This document shows, in pieces, positions 1-9,500 of a DNA stretch of 64,000 bases. The stretch is from NCBI RefSeq assembly GCF_000938255.1, contig NZ_JYMR01000018.1, positions 259,001 through 323,000 on the forward strand. Reading direction: 5' to 3'. Source of the DNA: Bradyrhizobium sp. LTSP849 (GTDB lineage Bacteria > Pseudomonadota > Alphaproteobacteria > Rhizobiales > Xanthobacteraceae). Under the pieces are notes generated by a model. It ran no database searches. It was not told the DNA's origin and saw nothing but the letters and a program-made list of their open reading frames with translations. Position 1 is the first letter of the stretch. Each line of letters begins with the position of its first letter. The position numbers were made by a program, and so were the translations under genes.

Positions 1-177
1 TCCTTCACGGTCGCCGAGGCGTTGGCCGCGAAGGAAGCTTTCATCACTTCGGCGTCTTCGTTCGTGCAGCCGGTGGTCGCGCTCGATGGCAAGACCATCG
101 GCGACGGCAAGCCGGGCCCGATGGCGACGCGGCTGCGCGAGATCTATGTGGAGTTCGCCAAGGCGACGGCGGTCTGA
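1..177 (+). CDS. D-amino-acid aminotransferase, C-terminal part (truncated by window edge)
   Basis: Reading frame 1 is open from the first base to a TGA at 175-177, giving the last 58 residues of a protein. The stretch AEALAAKEAFITSASSFV followed by DGKTIGDGKPGP and RLREIY matches the C-terminus of class IV (fold-type IV) PLP-dependent aminotransferases, best the D-alanine/D-amino-acid aminotransferase branch, where the TSA segment lies in the cofactor phosphate region and the IGDGKPGP turn is strongly conserved. The enzyme would interconvert D-amino acids and 2-oxo acids in the cytoplasm. The catalytic lysine and N-terminal domain lie outside the window, so a branched-chain aminotransferase relative cannot be fully excluded. 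A REPIN-like palindrome follows the stop codon. Confidence 0.8.
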   Translation, partial: SFTVAEALAAKEAFITSASSFVQPVVALDGKTIGDGKPGPMATRLREIYVEFAKATAV

Positions 178-194
178 GCCATACTCTCAGCTAT

Positions 195-289
195 CGTAGG
201 GTGGGCAAAGGCGCGCTTGCGCCGTGCCCACGTCTTCTCTCGCGTTTGCTGAAGAAGTGGTGGGCACGCTTCGCTTTGCCCACCCTACG
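195..289. repeat. REPIN-like inverted pair of GTAG-headed REP sequences (copy 1)
   Basis: Two short hairpin sequences stand head to head. The left arm begins GTAGGGTGGGCAAAGGCGC and folds on itself with GCGCCGTGCCCAC. The right arm is the reverse complement of a related hairpin and ends TTTGCCCACCCTAC. The arrangement recurs at 4972-5062 and 10645-10734, and single arms flank the RAYT gene at 34358. The GTAG head and hairpin are what RAYT transposases are known to recognise in REP elements. It fills the gap between an aminotransferase and an AhpD-like gene. Confidence 0.85.
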
Positions 290-318
290 AGACTTGGCTG
301 CAAGGGACGCGCTACCCC

Positions 319-780
319 TCAAGCCACCGATGCCTTCACCTTCACCGGATGCACCGCGCGGAACGCGATCGCGAGCCTGTTCCAGGCGTTGATTGTCCCG
401 ATCAGCACGGTCAGATTCACCGTCTCTTCTTCCGAGAATTGCGCGCGCACCTGCGCGTAGACGTCATCGGGCGCGTGCGTCTCGGAGATCAGCGTTACCG
501 ATTCGGTCCAGGCCAGCGCGGCGCGCTCGCGGTCGGTGTAGAGCGGCGATTCGCGCCAGGCGTTGAGCAGATAAATGCGCTGCTCGGTCTCGCCGCGCTT
601 GCGAGCGTCCTCGGTGTGCATGTTGATGCAGAAGGCGCAGCCGTTGATCTGCGACGCCCGGATCTTGACGAGCTCGATCAGCGATTTCTCGAGGCCCGTT
701 GACTGGATGTGGGTCTCGAGCGCGGTCAACGCCTTTATCGTGTCGGGTGCGGCCTGGTAGAAATTCATGCGGGTTTTCAT
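319..780 (-). CDS. AhpD-like / carboxymuconolactone decarboxylase family protein
   Basis: This 153-residue protein has the AhpD-core signature at residues 47-55 (GCAFCINMH): redox-active Cys48 and Cys51 and the downstream His55, as in alkylhydroperoxidase AhpD. It lacks obvious decarboxylase specificity features. Family members reduce peroxides or act as small thiol oxidoreductases in the cytoplasm; the substrate here is unknown. It is all-helical with no signal peptide. The gene lies 52 bp downstream of the emrB stop in the same orientation, so it may be the last gene of the emrA-emrB transcript, which would fit a stress-response role. The ATG at 780 is preceded by a purine-rich AAGGAGAACGACC, supporting the start. 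Confidence 0.85.
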   Translation of the reverse strand: MKTRMNFYQAAPDTIKALTALETHIQSTGLEKSLIELVKIRASQINGCAFCINMHTEDARKRGETEQRIYLLNAWRESPLYTDRERAALAWTESVTLISETHAPDDVYAQVRAQFSEEETVNLTVLIGTINAWNRLAIAFRAVHPVKVKASVA

Positions 781-832
781 GGTCGTTCTCCTTGCTTGAG
801 TTGATGCCTTAAGTTGATTCTTGGGGTTGAGG

Positions 833-2443
833 TCAGTGGGCTCCGCCGGCCGAGGCTTGGCCGGCCTTCTTCAGGAACAGGACGGCGATCAGGGCTACGA
901 TCAGCGCCATGCCGAGCAGGTAGAAAGTGTCGCTGAAGGCGAGGATATAGGCCTGCTTCTGCACGACATGGCCGATCGCGACATAGGCACGATGCGCGGC
1001 GTCGACCCGGTCGAGGACGCCGTGATTGATGAAATACTGCGTAAGTTGCTCGAGCCGCGTGCGGGTGGCCTGTTCGAACACCGAGACCGACTGCATCAGC
1101 ACGTTGGAGTGATACTGCTCGCGCTTGGTCAGCACGGTCTGAAGCAACGCGATGCCGACGGCGCCGCCGAGATTGCGCATCATGTTGAACAGGCCGGAGG
1201 CCGAGCCCGCATTCTCCGGCTCGATGCCGGCGGTTGCGACCGCCGACAGCGGCGCCAGCACCAGTGCTTGCCCGATCGCACGGACGATGTTGGGCCAGAG
1301 CAACTGGTCGGACCCATAGTCGTTGGTCATGTAGATGTTCATGAAGTTGGACCCTGCGAACAGAACAAAGCCGGCGCCGATGATGATCCGTGCATCGAAC
1401 TTCTGCATCAGGCGCGGAACCAGCGGGATCAACAGCAGCTGCGGCAGTCCGGTCCAGGCCAGCACCATGCCGATTTGCTCGGAGTTGTAGCCCTGAATGC
1501 GCGACAGATATTGCGGCAGGATGAACACCGAGCCGTACAGTGCGACGCCGAGCAGGAAGTTCGCGAGCATGCCGAAGCCGAAATTGCGGCGCACGAGCAG
1601 GCGAAGGTTCAACAGCGGCTTCTTGACCGTGAGCTCGATGATCAGGAAGGCGACCAGCGCGACGGCCGCGATGACGGACAGCTTGACGATGAAGGGCGAG
1701 CCGAACCAGTCGTCCTTGTTGCCTTCTTCCAGCACGGTCTGAAGCGCGGACAGTCCGATCGCCATCGTGATGATGCCGGCCCAGTCACCTTCGCGCAGCA
1801 GCGACAGCTTCATCGGCTTGGCGTCGAGCGCGTACCAGAGCATGCCGACCATGATCGCGCCGGGCACGACGTTGACGTAGAAGATGTACTGCCAGCCAAA
1901 ATTCTCGGTGAGATAGCCGCCGATGGTCGGGCCGATCGCGGGCGCAAACGTTGCCGACAGCGCGAACAGCGCTAGGCCGACCGGCTGTTTTGCACGCGGC
2001 AGCAGCGTGATGATCAGCGTGAAGGCCATCGGGATCAGAACGCCGCCGGTGAAGCCCTGCACGGCGCGCAGCACGATCATCTGCGGAAGGTCCTGTGCCA
2101 GCGCGCAGGCTGCGGAGAGCAACAGGAACAGGATCGCGTTGGTGAGCAGATAGATCCGGATCGAGAACACCTGCGCGAGCCAGCCGGACAGCGGGATCAC
2201 CACGATCTCGGCGATCAGATAGGAGGTCGAGATCCAGCCGCCATCATCAATGCCGGCACCGATCGCGCCCTGGACGTCGGCGAGCGAGGCGTTGACGATC
2301 TGGATGTTCAGCACCGCCATGAACGCGCCGAGCGTGGCGCCGATCACGGCGATCCAGGTTTTGGCCGAGACGGTCGGGGCCGCGACCGGAGCGGGAGTGC
2401 TGGCGGCGAAAGCGGCGTTGAGGGTCGGTTGGAGCGTGGTCAT
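833..2443 (-). CDS. emrB: DHA2-family MFS multidrug efflux permease (EmrB-like)
   Basis: This 536-residue integral membrane protein has the 14-helix layout of DHA2 drug:H+ antiporters. After a roughly 30-residue cytoplasmic Ala/Pro-rich tail, the first helix carries GAFMAVLNIQIVNAS, the EmrB version of the MFS D1 motif, and the segment RAVQGFTGGVLIPMAF is the family motif in helix 4. EmrB exports hydrophobic drugs, uncouplers or fatty acids using the proton gradient and works with an EmrA adaptor and an outer membrane channel. An EmrA-type gene lies immediately upstream (2562-3743) in the same direction. The 118-bp spacer between them carries an operator-like sequence shared with the emrA upstream region, suggesting emrB also has its own control. 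The substrate cannot be read from sequence. Confidence 0.9.
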   Translation of the reverse strand: MTTLQPTLNAAFAASTPAPVAAPTVSAKTWIAVIGATLGAFMAVLNIQIVNASLADVQGAIGAGIDDGGWISTSYLIAEIVVIPLSGWLAQVFSIRIYLLTNAILFLLLSAACALAQDLPQMIVLRAVQGFTGGVLIPMAFTLIITLLPRAKQPVGLALFALSATFAPAIGPTIGGYLTENFGWQYIFYVNVVPGAIMVGMLWYALDAKPMKLSLLREGDWAGIITMAIGLSALQTVLEEGNKDDWFGSPFIVKLSVIAAVALVAFLIIELTVKKPLLNLRLLVRRNFGFGMLANFLLGVALYGSVFILPQYLSRIQGYNSEQIGMVLAWTGLPQLLLIPLVPRLMQKFDARIIIGAGFVLFAGSNFMNIYMTNDYGSDQLLWPNIVRAIGQALVLAPLSAVATAGIEPENAGSASGLFNMMRNLGGAVGIALLQTVLTKREQYHSNVLMQSVSVFEQATRTRLEQLTQYFINHGVLDRVDAAHRAYVAIGHVVQKQAYILAFSDTFYLLGMALIVALIAVLFLKKAGQASAGGAH

Positions 2444-2493
2444 GGAAGCCTCGTCTCGGTTACGGAGACAGGATGCATTAGGCGGATGGTTTC

Positions 2494-2542
2494 GATAATC
2501 GAGGAAGTCTGGGAAGGATCATCCGGCAGAACTTGATAATCC
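2494..2542. promoter_or_regulatory. Putative operator, copy 1 (upstream of emrB)
   Basis: A 49-bp stretch beginning GATAATCGAGGAAG matches 36 of 49 positions of a segment at 3793-3841 upstream of emrA, with a shared core GGGAAGGAT(C/T)ATCC. It contains GATAATC at both ends. The identity is too high for chance in two non-coding gaps of one locus, and both gaps precede genes of one efflux system divergent from a LysR gene, so it is probably the regulator's binding site. Inferred from sequence only. Confidence 0.5.
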
Positions 2543-2561
2543 TGCCGGAATCCTTTCGGCA

Positions 2562-3743
2562 TCAGCTGCCGTTCGGTCGCGTGGCGTTGTCGGCAACGCG
2601 CTTGGCGGTCTCGCGCTCGGCGACCACGGTCGTCTTGGTGTCGACGGTCGGCACCGCCGACATGCCGGGCCGCAACAGGCCGGTCAGGCTGTGGTCGTCG
2701 AGCACGATCTTCACCGGCACGCGCTGCACGATCTTGGTGAAATTGCCGGTGGCGTTGTCCGGCGGCAGCAGCGCGAATTCGAGCCCGCTCGCCGGCGACA
2801 GGCTGTCGACATGGCCGTGCAGATTGTGCTCGCGGAAACTGTCGACGCGCAACTCGACCGGCTGGCCGGCGCGCACATGGGTGAGCTGGGTTTCCTTGAA
2901 ATTCGCGACTACGTAGACCGCATCGAGCGGAACCACCGCCATCAATTGCGTGCCGGCCTGCACGTATTGGCCGACGCGGAGCGAGCGGGCGCCGACCGTG
3001 CCATCGACCGGCGCGGTGATCTCGGTATAGGACAGGTTCAGCTCCGCCTGGTCTGCGACTGCGCGAGCGTGCTCGAGCTGGGCTGTCGCCTGGGCGCGCT
3101 GGGTGGTGAGCACGTCGACCTTGCGCTGTGCGGCCACCAGGCCCGATTTGGCGTGCTGCAATTGCGCGTTGCTGGCGCGAAGTGCCGCGTCAGTCTGCTG
3201 CGCGCGCTGGATCGTGCCGGAGCCCGACTTCATGAGGTCGTCGTAGCGTGCGCGCTCCTCCTGCGCGAATTGCAGATTGGCATCCGCTGCGGTGACGTCG
3301 GCCGTGCTTTGCTCGATGATCGGCTGTTGCAGTTCGAGCTGGGCATCGAGGTTGCGGACCGAGGCTTCGGCCGCGGCGACGTCGGCGCGGGCCTGACCGA
3401 GCGCCGCCTTGAAGTCGCGGTCGTCGATCCTGGCCAGCACGTGGCCGGCCCTGACCTTTTCATTATCGCCGACCAGCACCTGGGCGATGTAGCCCGAAAC
3501 CTTCGGCGCAATGATCGTGGAATCGGCCTTCACATAGGCGTCATCGGTGGTCTCGAGGTAGCGGCCGTTGGTCCAATAGTCGTGGCCGTAATAGGCAGCC
3601 GTTGCCGTGCCTGCGAGGAGCGCGAGCACCAATGCCGCGCGCCGGGCCATATTCCGCGCGGGGACGCGCGACGGCTCTTTTTGGTAATCATGAGTAATTT
3701 CAGTGGCTTGCTGGAATTGCTCGGTGCGGGGCATCTCGGACAT
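2562..3743 (-). CDS. emrA: HlyD-family periplasmic adaptor subunit (EmrA-like)
   Basis: A 393-residue membrane fusion protein. A single N-terminal helix (about residues 32-50) anchors it in the inner membrane. A barrel-sandwich segment (TIIAPKVSGYIAQVLVGDNE, about residues 78-97) and a long coiled-coil hairpin rich in Ala, Gln and Arg (about 115-240) follow. Then comes the second half of the lipoyl-like domain (ITAPVDGTVGARSLRVGQYV) and a beta-barrel. It would connect the EmrB permease to an outer membrane channel across the periplasm. No TolC gene lies nearby. The gene is divergent from the LysR regulator at 4044 and probably starts the emrA-emrB unit. Family assignment is firm; the gene symbol is by analogy. 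Confidence 0.88.
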   Translation of the reverse strand: MSEMPRTEQFQQATEITHDYQKEPSRVPARNMARRAALVLALLAGTATAAYYGHDYWTNGRYLETTDDAYVKADSTIIAPKVSGYIAQVLVGDNEKVRAGHVLARIDDRDFKAALGQARADVAAAEASVRNLDAQLELQQPIIEQSTADVTAADANLQFAQEERARYDDLMKSGSGTIQRAQQTDAALRASNAQLQHAKSGLVAAQRKVDVLTTQRAQATAQLEHARAVADQAELNLSYTEITAPVDGTVGARSLRVGQYVQAGTQLMAVVPLDAVYVVANFKETQLTHVRAGQPVELRVDSFREHNLHGHVDSLSPASGLEFALLPPDNATGNFTKIVQRVPVKIVLDDHSLTGLLRPGMSAVPTVDTKTTVVAERETAKRVADNATRPNGS

Positions 3744-3792
3744 CGCAGTCTCCTATCGGCTGGCTGAGACTATCGTTCTTTCTGGGGCGAGT

Positions 3793-4035
3793 GATAATTG
3801 ACGAAATTCGGGAAGGATTATCCATCAGAGGTGGATAGTCGAAGGCATTGCCTTGGCTTGAGAGGGTCTACCGAATCAGGCCTGTGACTGCCCCAGAGCG
3901 ATTGCCGGGTCTGTCGAGCGATTGCTGCTAACGCATGCGTCCCACACGAAGCTGCTAGCGGGATGAGACCACATGTATGATCTGATAGATAATCAGGATG
4001 AATTCTCTGCAATTATCGATCAACAGCGGATAATC
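3793..4035. promoter_or_regulatory. Divergent emrA/LysR control region with repeated GATAAT elements
   Basis: This 300-bp divergent intergenic region carries the second copy of the operator-like sequence (3793-3841), which includes an imperfect dyad ATTATCC...GGATAGT at 3817-3838. Further GATAATC motifs sit at 3988-3994 and 4029-4035, and ATTATC at 4012-4017, just before the LysR start at 4044. Clustering of the same hexamer on both sides fits autoregulation plus activation by a LysR-type protein. No conventional -35/-10 pair could be assigned with confidence. Confidence 0.45.
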
Positions 4036-4043
4036 AGGCAGCC

Positions 4044-4955
4044 ATGGATCGATTGACCAGCCTCGAAGTGTTCAGCCGGGTGGTCGAGACCGGCGGCTTC
4101 TCCGCAGCGGCCCGCAAGCTCAACATGTCGACCACCATGGTGAGCAACCATGTTCAGGCGCTCGAAGAGCGGCTCGGGGTAAGGCTGCTTCAGCGCACCA
4201 CGCGCAAGGTCAACCTGACTGAGATAGGCAAGGCCTATTACGACCGCTGTATCCAGATCCTTGCCGATATCGAGCAGGCCGATGACATCGCGGGCGAGTT
4301 GCAGTCGGCGCCTCGGGGCACGCTGCGGATCCACGCCGCCACCCACATGGTGCCGATGGTCGCCTCTGTCGTGGCCAAACTCCTGTCCACATATCCCGAG
4401 GTCAAGGTTGACCTGCGCATGGGCGAGGCCGATGTCGATCTGATCGAGGAGGGATACGACATTGCCTTGCGCATGATTGCGCCGCCGGATTCGAGCTTGA
4501 TCGTCCGCCGCCTCGCCACGTGGCGGCATGTGCTGTGCTGCTCGCATGATTATCTCGAAAAACACGATCGCGTGCAGCGGCTCGATGAACTCACCCAGCA
4601 CAATTGCGGCCGCCACCTGAACTACCCCTTTGGCGACGAGTGGCGCTTTCTCGATCGCAAGGGTGCACCGGCATCGGTGCGCATCTCCGGCAATCTCGTC
4701 ACCAACAGCGGAGAAGCGTTGCGGAGCATGGTGCTGGACGGCGCCGGCATCTGCCTGATGGCTGGCTTCCTGGTGCAGGACGACCTTGAAGCCGGCCGGC
4801 TGGTGCGCCTCTTGCCCGAATATCGTCCGGTCGAGATGTCGATGAACGCGGTCTATCCACATCGCCATCATCTGTCCGCGAAGGTGCGGACCTTCATCGA
4901 CATGCTGGTGGCGCACAGCGCCGAGCAACAGAAGCTGATCAACCCGTATTCGTAA
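4044..4955 (+). CDS. LysR-family transcriptional regulator (probable efflux regulator)
   Basis: A 303-residue LysR-type regulator. The N-terminal winged helix-turn-helix covers residues 1-60 (FSRVVETGGFSAAARKLNMS, then VSNHVQALEERLGVRLLQRT). The remainder is the periplasmic-binding-like effector domain, with the AaeR/DmlR-type features common in proteobacteria. It lies divergent from emrA-emrB across a 300-bp region full of repeated GATAAT motifs, the usual arrangement for a LysR protein controlling its neighbour. The effector is unknown; a phenolic or hydrophobic compound exported by the pump is plausible. Its first ATG at 4044 directly precedes the canonical MDRLTSLEVF opening of this subfamily, so the start is secure. 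A REPIN-like repeat follows the stop. Confidence 0.88.
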   Translation: MDRLTSLEVFSRVVETGGFSAAARKLNMSTTMVSNHVQALEERLGVRLLQRTTRKVNLTEIGKAYYDRCIQILADIEQADDIAGELQSAPRGTLRIHAATHMVPMVASVVAKLLSTYPEVKVDLRMGEADVDLIEEGYDIALRMIAPPDSSLIVRRLATWRHVLCCSHDYLEKHDRVQRLDELTQHNCGRHLNYPFGDEWRFLDRKGAPASVRISGNLVTNSGEALRSMVLDGAGICLMAGFLVQDDLEAGRLVRLLPEYRPVEMSMNAVYPHRHHLSAKVRTFIDMLVAHSAEQQKLINPYS

Positions 4956-4971
4956 AGCCGGCACGTTAGAC

Positions 4972-5062
4972 CGTAGGGTGGGCAAAGGCGCTTTTGCGCC
5001 GTGCCCACCATCTCTCCCCGAATCTAGAAGAGGTGGGCACGCTTCGCTTTGTCCACCCTACG
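4972..5062. repeat. REPIN-like inverted pair (copy 2)
   Basis: Same architecture as the element at 195-289: a left arm GTAGGGTGGGCAAAGGCGC with its own hairpin, a spacer of about 20 bases, and an inverted right arm, here with one substitution (TTTGTCCACCCTAC). It sits between two convergent genes, LysR and the amidase, where it could also act as a bidirectional terminator-like structure. Confidence 0.85.
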
Positions 5063-5068
5063 ATTTCG

Positions 5069-6493
5069 TCAACGTGGCGGCGGCAGCCGCCCGAACACCG
5101 CGTCAAGCGCGATGCCAATTGCGAGCAGCCGGCGATCGCTGCCCGCTGGGCCATCCAGCTCAAGTCCAATCGGCAATCGGCTGGTGGCGCCGAGCGCGAT
5201 CGGAATCTGGATGCCGGGAATGCCGGCATTGCTGCCGGGATCCGTGTTCTGGATGAAGAGTCCAAAATTTTCGAGGCTGCTGGAGTCTGGATTGGAGGCG
5301 ATGGCGACGCGCGGCGTGGTCGGAAAGGCGATGGCGTCGAGCCTGTTGTCCGCAAAAGTGTTGCTGTAGAGCGCCTGAAGCGCCGGCCGCGCGGTCTTGA
5401 TTGCGGCGTCATAAATCGGCTTGGCATCGACCAGCGTGTTGTCGGGGGCGGGCAATTTGCGTGGGATCACCAGGCCCTCATAGGTGCCCTGCACGTCGGG
5501 GCTCGCGATTTCCTTTGCCATCGCCTCGATGGTGAGGCCGGTGCCGGTGTGCTTGAGATACGTGACCATGTCGTCATAGGCTTCATAGAGCGCAATGGGA
5601 AAGCCGACCTGGCCGTTGAGCTCGGCCAGCTGCGGCATCTCGATCTCGACAACCGTGACGCCCTGCGCATTCACTTTTGCGATCGCCGCGTGGAAAGCGG
5701 CTTCGGTGTCGGCATCGAGATTGGTCAGCATCGTCTTCGCAATGCCGATGCGGACCTGCTTCAGGTCAGCCGGCGCAATCTCGTCTCCACCCGCGATGAC
5801 GCGGTCGAGCAACGCGACATCGGTCATGGTCGCGGCCATCGGACCTGCGGTGTCGCGGGTATGCGAGATCGGCGCGATGCCCGCTTGCGGATAGCGACCG
5901 GCGGTCGGACGCAGCGAGGCGCATCCGTTCAGCGCAGCCGGCACCCGGACCGATCCGCCCGTGTCGGTGCCGAGCCCGCCCGCGACGATCCGCGCGCCGA
6001 TCGCGGCACCCGTTCCGGACGAGGAGCCGCCAGCGATCAGGGCGCGGTCATAGGCATTGCGTACGCCGAACTCTGCGCCGGTCTTGAATGCGGTGTTGTA
6101 GCCAGAGATGCCGAAGGCGAGCTCGTGCATGCTGGTCTTGCCGATGATGACCGCGCCGGCGGCCCGCAGCTTTGCCACGACAGGCGCGTCGGCCCTCGGA
6201 ACGTAATCCTTCAGCGCGGGTGTACCGGCACTACAGGGCAGCCCTGCGACTTCGATATTATCCTTGATCACGATGGGAACGCCGCCGAGCGGCCTGCCCG
6301 CGGTGCCTGCACCCTGCGTATCGAATGCGACGGCGGCCTTCAGGGCGCCCTCTTCATCCAGGGTGACGAAGGCGTTCAGGTCGGCATTGGCCTTGGCGCG
6401 GGCGAGCGCCTCGGAGGTGAGCGCATGGCTCGTGATTTTTCCGGCGGCAAGCTCGGCCGCTGCCTGGGTCAAGGTCAGCTGATCGAAATCCAT
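5069..6493 (-). CDS. Amidase-signature family hydrolase
   Basis: This 474-residue enzyme has the full amidase signature. The catalytic triad is readable: Lys near residue 119 (IIGKTSMHE), the cis-Ser in GGSSSGTG near 155, and the nucleophilic Ser in TDTGGSVRVPAA near 180. Such enzymes hydrolyse carboxamides to acids plus ammonia; the length and architecture fit indole-3-acetamide or aryl-amide hydrolases, and also GatA-like paralogues. It is not next to gatB or gatC, so a role in tRNA-Gln amidation is unlikely. The neighbouring indolepyruvate oxidoreductase gene makes an aromatic or indole amide substrate tempting but unproven. No signal peptide is visible, so it should be cytoplasmic. Start at ATG 6493 (MDFDQLTLTQAAAEL) is typical of the family. 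Confidence 0.88.
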   Translation of the reverse strand: MDFDQLTLTQAAAELAAGKITSHALTSEALARAKANADLNAFVTLDEEGALKAAVAFDTQGAGTAGRPLGGVPIVIKDNIEVAGLPCSAGTPALKDYVPRADAPVVAKLRAAGAVIIGKTSMHELAFGISGYNTAFKTGAEFGVRNAYDRALIAGGSSSGTGAAIGARIVAGGLGTDTGGSVRVPAALNGCASLRPTAGRYPQAGIAPISHTRDTAGPMAATMTDVALLDRVIAGGDEIAPADLKQVRIGIAKTMLTNLDADTEAAFHAAIAKVNAQGVTVVEIEMPQLAELNGQVGFPIALYEAYDDMVTYLKHTGTGLTIEAMAKEIASPDVQGTYEGLVIPRKLPAPDNTLVDAKPIYDAAIKTARPALQALYSNTFADNRLDAIAFPTTPRVAIASNPDSSSLENFGLFIQNTDPGSNAGIPGIQIPIALGATSRLPIGLELDGPAGSDRRLLAIGIALDAVFGRLPPPR

Positions 6494-6571
6494 GATGCAT
6501 CACCCGATTGCCGGGCTCCATGAGGAAGCCCTCTTTTCAATCCGGGAGGCTGAAGCCTCGCGGGCGCGGCG

Positions 6572-9500
6572 TCAACCGTAAGCGCACATCTTTGCCGGCG
6601 ACGAGGCCACGAGATCGGCGAGCATTCGGTCGACCTCGGGCTTCACCTTCGCAATCGCGATGTCCTTCACCGGCCCATAACCGCGGATCTCCATCGGAGC
6701 TTTGGCGATGGCGACGAGACCGGGCAGATGCACGGCGTCGAGCCGGTCGAGTATCTGTGCGATCACCCCCTCATACCAGGTGATCAACTCCCGCTCCGCG
6801 CGCCGCTCGGCCGTGTAGCCGAACGGATCGAACGGCGTCCCGCGCAATCCCCTCAACCGTGCCAGCATGGCGAGCGGCATCTGAATCCACTGACCAAAAG
6901 CGCGCTTGCGCGGACGGCCGCGCGCGTCGCGCTCGGATGGCAGGAACGGTGGTGCGAGGTGGTACTGGACGCTGAAGTCGCCCTCGAATTCGCGCTTCAG
7001 CTCGTCGAGGAAGCCGCTTTGCATGTGCAGGCGTGCCACCTCGTATTCGTCCTTGTAGGCCATCAGCTTGAACAGGGCGCGCGCAACCGCTTCGGTCAAG
7101 GCCTCGCTGTTGAGCGCGGATTCGGCGTCGCGGATTTTTGCGACGGTCGCCCGGTAGCGTGCCGCATAGGCGGTGTCCTGATAGGCGGTGAGGAATTCCG
7201 CGCGGCGATCGATGAGCTGGTCGAGTGTCCCGGCTTTGGGCGCTTCGTCCGTCTTCGGAAGAAAGTCCGGATCGGCGGCGGCGATCCGGCCCCAGGCCAA
7301 GGCGTGCTTGTTGCGCTCGACAGCAACGCCGTTGAGCTCGATCGCGCGCAGCAGCGCCGATAGCGAGATCGGCACCAGTCCGCGCTGCCAGGCAAGGCCG
7401 AGCATGATGATGTTGGCATAGACGGCATCGCCGAGCAGGCGCTCAGCCAGCGCATTCGCGTTGATGGTGTCGAGATTGTCATTGCCAATGACCTGCCGGA
7501 TCGCGCGCAGGCGCGCGGGCGAGGCGAGATCGGCGTCGCGGAAGCGGACGACGTCGCCGGTCGGCATTTCCGCCGTGTTGATCGCCGCGCGCGTGCCGCG
7601 ATGATAGGTACCGGACGCCTTTGGCGAGGAGCTCACCACGAGATCGCAGCCGATCAGCGCATCGGCCGCGCCCTGGTCGATGCGCACCTGATGCAGCGCC
7701 TCGGGACTTGACGCCAGGCGGAGGTAGCTCAGCACGGGCCCAAACTTCTGCGCAAAGCCGGTAAAATCCAGCACCGAAACGCCGCGGCGTTCCAGATGCG
7801 CGGCCATACCAATCAGCGCGCCAACCGTGATCACGCCGGTGCCGCCGACGCCGGTCACGAGCAGGTCGTAGGGACGGTCGAGCGTGGCAGGGGCGGGCAG
7901 GGGAAGCGTGGCGGCGCGACCGACGGCGTCCATCTCGCTTGCGGTCTTTTTCCGGCGTGTCGCACCTTCGACGGTGACAAAGCTCGGGCAAAAGCCGTTG
8001 AGACAGGAAAAGTCCTTGTTGCAGGACGAGAGGTTGATCTGGCGCTTGCGGCCGAACGGCGTCTCCTTCGGCTCGACGCTGAGGCAATTGGATTCGACCG
8101 AACAGTCGCCGCAGCCTTCGCAGACGAGATCGTTGATATAGGCAAAGCGCTTGGGATCGGCCATCTGCCCGCGCTTGCGCCGCCGCCGCTTTTCGGTGGC
8201 GCAGGTCTGCTGATAGATCAGGACCGAGACGCCGGAGACGTCACGCAGCTCGCGCTGTACCGCATCCATCTCCTCACGGGGATGAATGCTAACGCCGGCG
8301 GGCAAATCAGCCGGCGAAAATTGCGCGGGATTGTCCGACACCAGGGCGATGCGCGCCACGCCTTCGGCGCGGACGCTGTGCGCGATCGCATGCACGCTCA
8401 CGGGGCCGTCGACCGGCTGGCCGCCGGTCATCGCCACGGCGTCATTGAACAGGATCTTGTAGGTGATATTGGCATTGGCGGCGATCGCCTGGCGGATCGC
8501 CATCGAGCCGGAATGATAGTAGGTGCCTTCGCCCAGATTCTGGAAGATGTGCTTGTGGCCGGTAAATCTCGACGATGCCGCCCAGTTCACGCCTTCGCCG
8601 CCCATCTGGATCAGCGATGAGGTGTCGCGGTCCATCCAGCTTGCCATGAAATGGCAGCCGATGCCGGCAAGGGCCTTGGAGCCTTCCGGCACTTTCGTCG
8701 ATGTGTTGTGCGGGCAGCCCGAGCAGAAATAGGGCGTGCGCGTCGCGCCAGCGACGTTGATCGTGCGCTCGGCTTCCGGCAACAGGGCGGCCGCCCGCGC
8801 GGCAAGATTGAGGCCCGGAAACATCGGATCGAGCCGGCGCGCCAGCACCGAGGCCAGCGCGCGCGGCGACAGTTCACCGATCCATGAGATCAGGCGCGCG
8901 CCGGTCTCGTCGTGCTTGCCGACCATGCGCTCGGGCTTCGCGCCCGGATAGTCGTAGAAATATTCCTTGAACTGGCTCTCGATGATGCCGCGCTTCTCCT
9001 CGACCACCAGAATTTCGCGCTTGCCCTTCACAAAGTCCATGGCGTCGTGCAGCGCCAGCGGCCAGACCATGCCGACTTTGTAGATGTCGATGCCGATGGC
9101 GCGGCAGGCGGCTTCATCGAGGCCCATCAGCCGCAGCGCTTCCATCAGGTCGAGATGCGCCTTGCCTGTCGTGACGATGCCGTAGGTCGCGCCCCGAATG
9201 TCGTAGATGTGGCGATCGATCGGATTGGCTTTTGCGAAGGCGTAAACCGCGTGCTTCTTCGCCTCCAGCCGCTCCTCGATCTGCGGCCCCGGCAGATCCG
9301 GCCAGCGATAGTGCAGGCCGCCCGGCGGCGGCGTGAAGTCGGGCGTCTCGAAGACGCGTGGCGGGCGCAACGTGACGGAGGCACCCGATTCCACGATCTC
9401 CGAGATCGCCTTGAAGCCGATCCACATGCCGGAGAAGCGGCTCAGCGCGTAGCCATATTCGCCGAATGCCAGATATTCGTCGACGCTTGCGGGATGCAGC

